Assembly: GCA_000727475.1 (NCBI GenBank)
Contig: KL647293.1
Coordinates: 3,266,580 to 3,330,579 of the forward strand
Length of the DNA: 64,000 nt
Source of the DNA: Sarcocystis neurona
Taxonomy: Eukaryota > Apicomplexa > Conoidasida > Eucoccidiorida > Sarcocystidae
Direction of reading: 5' to 3'
Below, in pieces: positions 55,319 through 64,000 of the stretch (within the stretch, counting starts at the first letter, position 1; each line of letters opens with the position of its first letter). Below the pieces are notes generated by a model, which ran no database searches, had not been told where the DNA came from, and worked only from the letters and a program-made list of their open reading frames with translations. A program made the position numbers and the translations under genes.

Positions 55319-58300
55319 TTGCTGCTGCTGCTGTTGCTGCTGCTGCTGTTGCTGCTGCTGCTCCGCTGTTACCTTTGCTGCTGCCGTAGCTGATGGTGCT
55401 GCTCCGGTGCTGCCGTTGCCGCTGCTGCTCCGGTGCTGCCGTTGCCGCTGCTGCTCCGCTGCTGCCGTTGCTGCTGCTGCTGCTGCCGTTGCTGCTGCTG
55501 TGTTATTATTGCGTTGGCTGCTACTGCTGTTGCTGCTGCTTTGCTCTTGTCTGTCCGCTCCTGGTCTGCCTTGGCTGCTACTGTCCTTTTGCTGCTGGTG
55601 CTGTGCTTGCAGTACCTTTTTGAACGGCATGGGGTTGCTGCTGTGATGGGCAGGTTGCTTTCGACGCGGCTACTTGTTGTGGGGCTCACGGGTATCAACG
55701 TCGAGCTTCTGAAGAACATGGCGCTAGCAGGTATGCCTCGACGACTTGCAGCCTGACCCATTCTTTCTCTTCGCCCCCCTCTCCTTCCTCGTCGTGTGAA
55801 TATCTTCACATCTCTCTAATTTAAACGATAGACAGAGAAAGATTGTGTGGAGGGCGCGGAAAGACAGAGAAGAAAAGGAAGGCGCACATAGACGTAGAAG
55901 TCACGCATGCGTCCGCGTCGCATCAGAAAGAGAGCAAGTGTGTATATACAGAGAAACACGCTGAGAAGTAGAGACACCAAAAAGGGAGTCCACACATCTA
56001 TATATATATATATGTATGTATTTGCAGAGACACCTCCACAGTGGTGTTACCGGCACAGACCTGCTGTTTCTACAGGCAAATGAGCCTATACACACAAAGA
56101 ATGGCGCATGTCTACATACGTCCTACATATACATATACATATATATATGTGTGTATATATATGTATATGTGTCTGTGTATATAGGCAGATATGTGGGCTG
56201 AGAGAGAGACGGAGACGGAGACAGAGAGACACGGAGACAGAGACAGAGCGAGGAAGATGCGCAAATGTCTTTACTACGTATAGACACACACGCGCAGAAG
56301 GGAAGTTCTCTTTGACGTAGGTATGCATATATATGTCTAAAGGGAAGAAAAGAGACCTATACATATGTATATATATATATATGTACCACATATGTATATA
56401 TATATGTGCCACATATGTATATATATATATATGTATATAGAGAAAGAGATATAGAGAGCGAGGGGGGTAGATATGTATGAATATGTATGTATATATACGT
56501 CTGTATGATTCCTACGTACCTATAGAGATAAAGAGAGGTTTCTTTGCCGGTTTTTTTGCATGCATACATATATGTATATGTACATCGTGTAGAGAGGAGA
56601 TAGAGGAAGAGAAGAAAAGAGACTTGTGTGTATATGTATGTGTATGTATATATAGAGAAAAAGCGCTAGGGAGATATGTTTACGGTTAGAGTAGTATGTG
56701 TAGATAGTTATAGGGGGAAAGGAATAATTTTGAGAGACTCGTATGAAGAGACAGACAGACAGACAGAATGGATCAAAAGAAGGAACACACAAATATATGT
56801 AGAGGGGAAGAGACAAGAAATAAATGAACACGTGTACATATATATATATATATATATACTCATATATGGATATACTCACATACACATACTCCCTGTATAC
56901 ACACTGCCCTCACAGATGGGTATATATGCTAATAAATCTTCTACGAAGACAGTTTTGCTTGTAGCTCAATATCATCCACTCCTGTTTATATACATATTTT
57001 TTACATATATATATATATAAGTAGACCGAATACATGCACTCGTGTATGTATATATATATATATATGTAGGTATATAGAAACCATAGACTCGTATAGATAT
57101 GCATATATATATATACTTACATAAGTACACAGAAACCATAGACTCATATATATATATATATAAGTATGCAGAATTCATGCACGCCTGTGTATAGATATAT
57201 GTGTAAGTATAAAGAAACCATAGACTCGTATAGATTTACATATATATATATATATGTGTATAAGTACACAAAAACCATAGGCATATATATATATATATGT
57301 ATATGTATAGATGGGTAGATACAAGTGTACAGAATATATGCAGGTGTATATGTAGATATAAGTATGCGTGAAGAGTGGACTGGTGATATGCATGTTAGTC
57401 CCTTTTGGTATACACCGTTGATGCGTTAATCAGTCAATCCCTGCGTTCTCACCAGATATATATTCTGTGTATCAATAACACACGTCTATATCTATATACT
57501 GCATGCCAGTTTAATATATATATTTCTATTATACCTGTCAGCAATATTTGTAAATGTATCTCTCTGTCTCTCTCTCTATATATCAATAAGATGCGTATAT
57601 ATGTATATATACTGCATGCCAGTAACATACATACATGCAAGTTGAATACGTCTCAACAATATCTGTAAATATATCTGTAGATGTATGTTTCTCTCTCTTC
57701 TCTCTCTATATGCATATGTATATGTATGTGTACTTCAAGCGAGTAACATAAGTATATATATACAAATATAATACCTGTCAACAATATATGTGTAACTATG
57801 TCTATACATGTCTATATGCGTATATATATATATGCATGTTTCTCGCTATCTGTATATGTGTGGAGGGGGACAGATATAGATAGGTCTTTATACAGGCTCC
57901 TGTCAATAAGGCAAGGGCAACTCACAAGTAGATGAACTTCCGCTTCAGGTGAAGTGTTCCTCCTTCTTGACGCTCTCCTCCCGACCCCTGCTGCGTTGCC
58001 TGTTTCTGCGTTTTTCTGCTGCTGATTCTGCTGCTGCTGCAGGAGTGCATGCGACGCTGTGCGATGACCGCCCCACCAGCAGCGCAGACCTCTCTTTTAA
58101 TTTCCTTCTCAGCTACTCAAACAGCAGCCACACAACCGTAAGCAGCAGCAGCAGCGTTGTGACATCTACACACTACCGTCTCCCTGTTCAATCTTTCATC
58201 TCTCTCTCTCTACGTATATATATGGTAGTTTATACATACGTACGTGGAAGTACATATATATATATATATATATATGTATATGTTTCTGCAGTTGCAGCAC

Positions 58301-59044
58301 ACCGCTGTGTGAAGGTGCTCTTGTCTCCAGACAAGAGACCCGCATCTGTCCACGAGCACTTGCAACTGCATGCGCATGTTTGACAAATTCGGGCATTTCC
58401 ATTTGGGCGTGTGTCTACGTAAAAGTCTCTGTGTAAAAGTGTACGTCTTCCCCTACGTAGGAAGGGCAATACGGAGCGGCAGCCGCAGCTCTGCGTCCTC
58501 CTCTGCAGCAGCAGCAGCAACTCTGTGTGCGGCCTCTGTGGAAGGGGCAGCAGTGGCGAGTCCCGCACATGCTGGGCGTCCCGCCTGCCTGCAGAGATCG
58601 TTTCCTCGTTTCGAACGAGCACTCGGTCTTCTGCGAAGGCCCCTTCTCAGCAGCAGCAGCAGCAGGCGACTCGTCGAGGAACTCCGCTGCTGCGTTGGCA
58701 GAGAATTCGGAGTTCGTTGGCGGTGGGTGACATATACATCTCAAGAGATGTAAACGTGAACACCGGTGCTTCTTCGCTGATTTCCCGCAGAACATCGTGG
58801 CACTGCAATGGGGCGGAAACGTCGTCTCAGAAATACGCGCCTCTCTGTGTTATCCAGGAACGCTGCAAGTCGAGCTCTGACCGGGTGTACGTACACCAGA
58901 ATCGCACACCCCCTGCAACTCGTAGGACAAGCGTGCATGCGCGTCGAGGAGGGAGACTTTCTGTGCTGACTTCGACACGCACGTGTGGATTTGTGTAGCC
59001 CCCCGTCGGCCAAGAGGGCTACACATATTCAACGAGATGCACGG

Positions 59045-59078
<34 letters not shown>

Positions 59079-62000
59079 CAACATGATTATATACATGGAT
59101 ACATGTAAATGAACATATATATATATATATGTATATAGATAGTTAGATAGATAGATAGGTAGATAGATAGATATAAGAATAGGTAGGGGTGGTGTGTGTA
59201 AGTATGTGGACCTCCATGATTTCGGACTCCCTACATACGCAAATATATATATATATGAATTCATTGGTCCACATACGCAGATGACATCTCTCTATAATAT
59301 ATATATATATATAAGCGCGACCATAGATATATGTATAGAGAGAGACAGAGAGAGAACACGAATATTCATCTGCAAAAATATGTATATATACGTGTGTGTA
59401 AGTATAGACAGAGGGGGCATATATATCTGTATATGTATACCTTACGTATGTACGTGGACCACTTACTCACTATATGTCTCCGCACAGGGTTATCTGTCTG
59501 TTTGTGTGTGTGTACGTATGCGTCGATCCAGGCGCATGCACAAAGCGGTCTTCCAACGTCTCCATTTTTCTTGGTTTTGCCGGTGCGTTTGCTGCTGCTG
59601 CGACGGCCCAGGTAGCAGCAGAGAGTCTTCGAGCCCTGCAGGCGATGGCCCCTCTGCGGCAGTGCAGCTGCCTTTCTGAGGCTGTCTTTGCTGCTGCGGC
59701 GGCGCAGGCAGCAGCAGGAGCAGCAACAGGAGCGGGACCCACAGCAGGGACGGCGTCAGCGAGAGCGGAAGGAGGAGCAGCGACAAGGGCAGCCGGACCA
59801 GGCGCAGGAGGCGAAGGAGAGCGAGAAGCAACAACAGCAGCAGCAGGCAGAGGAGAGAGAGAAGAGGCAACAGCAGGAACAGCAGCAGCAACAGCAGCAG
59901 GAAGGACAGCAGGAGCGGAGAACTTGGAGAAGGTGCTGCAGGAATTTACCGTCGTGTGCGTGGCCGCAGAGTTTTATCCGTTGCCCGTTCTCGTACGTTG
60001 ATAAAATCGAGTCTTCACGTTGACCGACGGAGAGGGGCGAAAGTCAGCAAAGTGAACAAGAAGTAGATATACATTCACGTGTATGTGTGTGTATCCCTTT
60101 CGTGGTATCCACGTACGTCTCCACACGTATTCATTCAAAGAGAAGCAGCTGTATGAATCTACACACATAGGGAGACCCACGCATATATGTATGCATGTAT
60201 ACGTTGGGAATACATTTGTGAATCCACATGCGTAGAGAGATACACGAATGTATCTATCTGTATGTGAATGTCCTCTCTATGAACCGGCATATAAATGTAT
60301 ATATGTATAGAGAGAGAGGTGCAGAGAAAGATTGGTTTATACATATGGATGTGTGTGCGTATACTGACATGGATGTTCTATTCATAAGTCTGCGTATATA
60401 GAGAGAGATATGTATACACATATGTCATGTATGTATGTTACGTGTGTATGTATATGTGTGTGTATGTATGTATATGTATGTGTATGTGTGTGTATGTATG
60501 TGTATGTATGTGTGCGTGTATGTATGTATGTATGCATGTATCTGTGTATCGATGTGTCTATGTATGTACCTGTGTATATATATGTATTTGTATATGTATG
60601 TGTATATGTATGTATGCATGTATGCATGTGTACTGCAATAGATATTATAAAGAGATAGTGAAAAAGACACACACACAGCGATAGCTCATGGATCAGCGTA
60701 GAGGCGTGTGACGCGGCTGGAGCGTGTCTACTTTCTACAGTATGCAAGTGTTCTTCTGTATACAAAAAATAGACACCTTGTGGGGCAGACACCTGGCACC
60801 TGGGCTGTCTACATACGCGGCTTTCTCTCTATATGCATGTATATGTACGTGAGTCAAAGTGAAACTGTAGTGAATATATGTATGTCTGCCTATACACGTA
60901 TATATATCCTTTTGCACGCGGGCGTGTTTGTGAGTGTTTCTATGTGTGTCTATCTGTGTGGGGAGGTGAACATATTTTTTTCGTCTCCCTCTTTCTCTCT
61001 ATCTGTATATATACCTGCATAGAGAGATACGTGTGAATATATTGATATGTGTATGTATGTAGATACATATATATATGTATCTGCAGCAATATATATATAT
61101 ATATATATGTAGTGTTTAATAGACATGTGTGTATGTGTGTATGCGCATGATTCGACTCCCGCTCACTCTCCCTCTCTTTGTGTTTATACGTATATATCTC
61201 CCTCTTCCACGTCTCTTCTGTATCTCTCTTCCGACGTGAAAATGTATACACATTCACGCCTCACCGGAAGATACGCAGGTGCACATATGCAGGTGCAAAT
61301 ATGCAGCCACATAAAACGTATATATTCCTATATATATATGTATGTATGTATGTGTGTGTGTGTGTGTATGTGCTGTGCCCCGTAGCTGTATATACACATG
61401 TATATATATATATATATATGTATGAGACGACCCGCAGCTGTATATACACATATTTGTATGTATATATATGTGAAACGGCCCGCAGCTGCACACGCCCATA
61501 TATATATATATATATATATGTGGAAGTGCGTTTCTATTCCTTGGTGGACCTGCGGAGACGCATGCAGATACAAAATCGCAGGTGTTCTGTTCTGTGGCAG
61601 CATGCGTTGTCTTCACGTGAGTCGAAGTTTTTTTTTTCTCGCAGGTGATCTTCAGACATTCCTCTCTCTGCCCGCATATGGGCTCAACATTCAGCTGCCT
61701 ACACCCACATTCTGTCTCCACATTTTTATGTATATATATATGTATAGATATATACATATATGTATATATGTATATATATATGTATATATGTATATATATG
61801 TATATATATGTACATAGGTGCTCCCATTGAAAGAAGTATACCCATATATGTATATATATATATATGTGTGTATATAGGTATGTGCCCGTATATATAGATA
61901 TATACGCGTATACACATATATATATAAGAGAAGCAGCTTGGGAGAAGAAAGAGAAGGCAATTTGTGTGTCCACAGGAGTTTCGAGGAGTGAACGCATGCG

Positions 62001-63350
62001 GAAGAAATGCCCACGCTAGCTCCTGCTTATTTTATGGTTCTGTTCAACGAAGACGAAGACAGAAAGATGAATAAATCTGCAGAGAAAGGAAGGGAAGTCT
62101 ACAGAGTGATACACAAAGAAAGAGAAAGGAGTGTCCCTCTCTCTGTATATGCATGCCGTGGTAACGACACGTGTACAAAATATGTGTACGTGCTTCTAGC
62201 AAATGATACAGACCTACATATATACGTAACTACATATGGTTTCCTGTGTCTGTGTATATCTCTCTGTATCTACGTCTATGCGTGTCTATACATCTGTATC
62301 TATGTGTATGCTTCTGCACACACATAGGTACATATATATATATATATATATATGTATGGTTGGGTGTATCTGTATATATCTATCTCTGTCTATGTATATG
62401 CGCATGTATATATATATATGTCTGCACACGTGTGCGTGCATACACTAGTACCAAGTATTAATACGTAAATATCTAAGTGCGTGCCCCACGTAGGTGAGCG
62501 CTTATGTGCGAAGAAGTATATGCGGGTCCTGCGTATGTTTTCGTATGTTTGAGCAACGTATCTCTGTCTCGACGAGATTTTATTTCCTGCGCAGGCGGCT
62601 ATTGACGCGGCGTGCCGGAAACTCAATATCGTACGTACCCCCCGAGAGAACAACAGCAACAGCAGCAGCAGCAACAGCAACAGCAGCAGCAACAGCAGCA
62701 GCAACAGCAGCAGCAACAGCAGCAGCAGCAACAGCAGCAGCAACAGCAGCAGCAACAGCAGCAGTCGCGACAGCAACAGCAGGAAGACCGACAGCAACAG
62801 CAGCAGCAGCAGTAGCAGCAGCAGAGGCGGGAGCTGCAGTAGCAGCAGCAGCAGTGTCTATGACTCGGCACAGCAGCAACCGCCGAAGCAGGCGCAGCAC
62901 CGGGTGTGCCACGCATGCGTGCGTAGATGTATTTCCCCACACACAATTTGTTGTAGTCGTTCTTTATACGCATGCCTTTCTCTCTCTTTCTCTTGTACGC
63001 GTCTCTCGCATTACTCTTTCGCTTCGCCTCTTCCTCCCTCGCCCTCTCTATATCTTCTCAGAATCTTTCCCTTTCTCTGTCCCTTCCTCTCTTCGTCTTT
63101 TCCTTCTATCTTTGTCTTCCTTTCTCTGTCTTCCTCTCTTTCGGTTTCACGTCTTTTCCTCTCTCTGCCTCTCTTCTATATCTCTCTTCCTTCTTTTCTC
63201 GTTTTCTCTCTTTCTGTCTGTGTCTCGCTCTCTGTTGGCATGCAAGATGCTGATGTGGTTGCTGCCTTTGCTTGTGCTGCAGGGGTTTTGCTTCAGCCAC
63301 TGCAGCGGAAAAATGGGCTTCTCCTTCGCAGACTTCCACAAACACCAGTT
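55019..63350 (+). CDS. SUMO E1 activating enzyme subunit AOS1/SAE1-like (partial, 3' end outside window)
   Basis: AOS1 pairs with UBA2 to adenylate SUMO and pass it to UBC9, mainly in the nucleus. Six exons join in phase: 55019-55221, 55654-55730, 58043-58137, 59612-59992, 62595-62630 and 63283-63350. They give 287 residues. Landmarks: FDRQIRLWGVEAQKR (54-68), the adenylation-fold strand LLVVGLTGINVELLKNMALA, TLCDDRPTSSADLSFNFLLS, VAAESLRALQAM, LEKVLQEFTVVCVAAE, AAIDAACRKLNI and GFCFSHCSGKMGFSFADFHK. All follow SAE1 order. As in other SAE1 proteins no catalytic Cys is expected. The third Gly of the nucleotide loop (GLKGLG in human SAE1) is Asn here. Exon 4 carries a triplet-coded Ala/Thr/Gly insert. 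The C-terminal part lies past the right edge. ATG 55019 is preferred; an upstream in-frame extension is possible. Confidence 0.88.
55222..55653 (+). repeat. AOS1 intron 1: pure CTG/TTG block
   Basis: Nearly the whole 432-base intron is CTG-type, with (CTGCTGCTGTTG)n at 55247-55365. No CAG partner block is present. Confidence 0.85.
55654..55730 (+). CDS. exon 2 of AOS1/SAE1-like gene (nucleotide-binding loop)
   Basis: Encodes LLSTRLLVVGLTGINVELLK then NMALA, the first strand, Gly-rich loop and helix of the adenylation domain. Acceptor GGGCAG|G, donor GCAG|GTATGC, phase 1. Confidence 0.9.
55731..58042 (+). repeat. AOS1 intron 2: diverged AT-rich tandem repeats
   Basis: TA/TG/CA DNA nearly throughout. 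AGAAACCATAGACTC recurs at about 57075, 57131, 57218 and (partial) 57268. A block with ATACCTGTCA(G/A)CAATAT recurs three times at about 57528, 57640 and 57770, roughly 115-130 bases apart. Confidence 0.7.
58043..58137 (+). CDS. exon 3 of AOS1/SAE1-like gene
   Basis: Encodes GVHATLCDDRPTSSADLSFN then FLLSYSNSSHTT, matching VxLxDDRxVTEEDLxxNFLL. Acceptor GCTGCAG|GA, donor ACC|GTAAGC, phase 0. Confidence 0.9.
58138..59611 (+). other. AOS1 intron 3
   Basis: Mixed sequence with AT runs (58258-58275, 59045-59080), a GA run (59062-59078) and one exact palindrome at 58884-58897. A GC-richer segment (58440-58740) has open frames but no family match. Confidence 0.6.
59612..59992 (+). CDS. exon 4 of AOS1/SAE1-like gene
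   Basis: Encodes VAAESLRALQAMAPLRQC, an Ala/Thr/Gly-rich insert of about 75 residues, and NLEKVLQEFTVVCVAAEF. 381 bases, phase 0 at both ends. The acceptor GGCCCAG at 59611 is the in-phase choice; a slightly earlier start is possible. Confidence 0.83.
59993..62594 (+). repeat. AOS1 intron 4: TATG/TGTATG minisatellite and TA runs
   Basis: A TATG/TGTG minisatellite lies at about 60420-60625, TA runs near 61090, 61405, 61498 and 61730-61870, and a repeated CCCGCAGCTG(T/C)A(T/C)A block at 61379, 61430 and 61480. Confidence 0.7.
62595..62630 (+). CDS. microexon 5 of AOS1/SAE1-like gene
   Basis: A 36-base exon coding AAIDAACRKLNI, the counterpart of VxxVNxxCRKxxI. Acceptor TGCGCAG, donor ATC|GTACGT, phase 0 at both ends. 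Confidence 0.87.
62631..63282 (+). repeat. AOS1 intron 5: CAG block, then CT-rich tract
   Basis: CAG/CAA repeats at about 62648-62880, followed by TCTC-rich sequence at 62970-63240 that serves as a long pyrimidine tract before the acceptor TGCTGCAG. Confidence 0.8.
63283..63350 (+). CDS. exon 6 of AOS1/SAE1-like gene (last one found)
   Basis: Encodes GFCFSHCSGKMGFSFADFHK then HQ, matching FFxGDVFGYHGYxFANL. The donor AGTT|GTACGC (phase 2) is likely but not certain, because the next exon is not resolved. Confidence 0.8.
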
Positions 63351-64000
63351 GTACGCATGCAGCATGACCTCTTCTCTCCTTTACTTCCCCCACCGCTGCT
63401 GTTCTCCACCTCCTCCCCCCGTGCTCTTTCTTCCTGCTGCTGCTCTTTCCTCCACCTGCTGCTGCTTTTTCACCCACCTGCTGCTGCTCTTTCACCACCT
63501 GCTGCTCTTTACTCCTGCCATTCCTGCTGCTGCTGATGCTCTACACTGCTGCTGCTGCTCCTTGCTGCTGCTGCTGCTCCTTGCTGCTGCTGCTGCTCCT
63601 TGCTGCTGCTGCTGCTCCTTGCTGCTGCTGCTGCTCCTTGCTGCTGCTGCTGCTCCTTGCTGCTGCTGTTGCTCTTTCCTCCTGCTGCCGTTGCTCTTTA
63701 CTAATGCTGCTGCTGCTATTGCTGTTGCTGCTCTTCCCTCGTGCTGCTCCCGCTCTTTCCTCGTGCTGCTGCTGCTCTGTACTTGCCGGTCTCTTCCTTC
63801 TGGTGACAGCGGCTGCCTCTGTCTCGTATTGCTGGTGGTCCCTTGCTGCTCTTTCCGTACTCGTGCTGCTGCAGCTCTCTGGCTGCTGCCGCTGCTGCTG
63901 CACGAGCTCTGCTACTGCGGGTCTCTTGTTGCCACTGCCGCCGCTGTTTCCTCCTCGTGCTGCAGATCTTTTCGCGGCTGGACGTGTGTGGCTTGACTTC
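63351..64000 (+). repeat. AOS1 intron 6 (to window end): CTG blocks and 19-bp minisatellite
   Basis: CTG-type repeats dominate from 63430. At about 63550-63670 a 19-base unit CTCCTTGCTGCTGCTGCTG repeats about six times. An acceptor-like CGTGCTGCAG ends at 63965, but the following bases do not continue the AOS1 frame convincingly. Confidence 0.75.

Noticed and set aside
56016..56085. Possible AOS1 exon reading SGVTGTDLLFLQANE
   Set aside because: It resembles the DDRxVTxEDLxxNFLL region only loosely and does not keep phase 1 after exon 2. The exon at 58043-58137 matches the family far better and keeps phase.
63966..64000. Next AOS1 exon after CGTGCTGCAG
   Set aside because: With the phase left by exon 6 it hits TGA after nine codons, and no SAE1 similarity is visible in the few bases available.

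Overview
The window looks like nuclear DNA of a coccidian apicomplexan, most probably Eimeria. That is an inference from style, not from a database match: genes are split by long introns packed with CAG/CTG triplet repeats and AT/GT-type microsatellites, and the same triplets run through the exons as Ala, Ser, Gln, Thr and Asn homopolymer runs. There are no prokaryotic features (operons, IS elements, CRISPR). An assembly gap of 481 N lies at 15631-16111.

Four conserved eukaryotic genes can be assembled by joining exons whose GT/AG splice sites, reading phases and family motifs all agree. (1) Minus strand, 5023 down to past the left edge: an SR-type splicing factor with one RRM (RNP2 KVYVGGI, RNP1 NPPGFAFV); its C-terminal part is outside the window. 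(2) Plus strand, 13149-32171: a complete eIF2D (ligatin)-like translation factor in 14 exons, 1199 residues, with PUA, winged-helix, SWIB/MDM2 and SUI1 domains in the usual order. (3) Minus strand, 52675-36090: a complete DEAD-box RNA helicase of the DDX51/Dbp6 ribosome-biogenesis type in 11 exons, 1331 residues. (4) Plus strand, 55019 to past the right edge: the AOS1/SAE1 subunit of the SUMO E1 activating enzyme, six exons found.

Layout: the SR gene and eIF2D are divergent across 8.1 kb (5024-13148) in which no gene was recognised. eIF2D and the helicase converge on a comparatively repeat-poor 3.9 kb spacer (32172-36089) that holds small hairpins. The helicase and AOS1 are divergent across 2.3 kb (52676-55018). 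The genes share a general theme (splicing, translation, ribosome assembly, SUMO conjugation) but nothing indicates a cluster with a joint function.

The most interesting signals are not genes. A dispersed perfect palindrome around GTGTACGTACAC occurs about 25 times, almost only in introns and spacers. Triplet repeats have a strong orientation rule in introns: CTG on the sense strand just before the 3' splice site, and in several introns CAG on the donor side, so the pre-mRNA could fold back. The intron after the helicase motif-VI exon carries a diverged copy of that exon's end including its splice donor, continuing into a 57-bp tandem array. I found no mobile-element protein, tRNA or rRNA gene.
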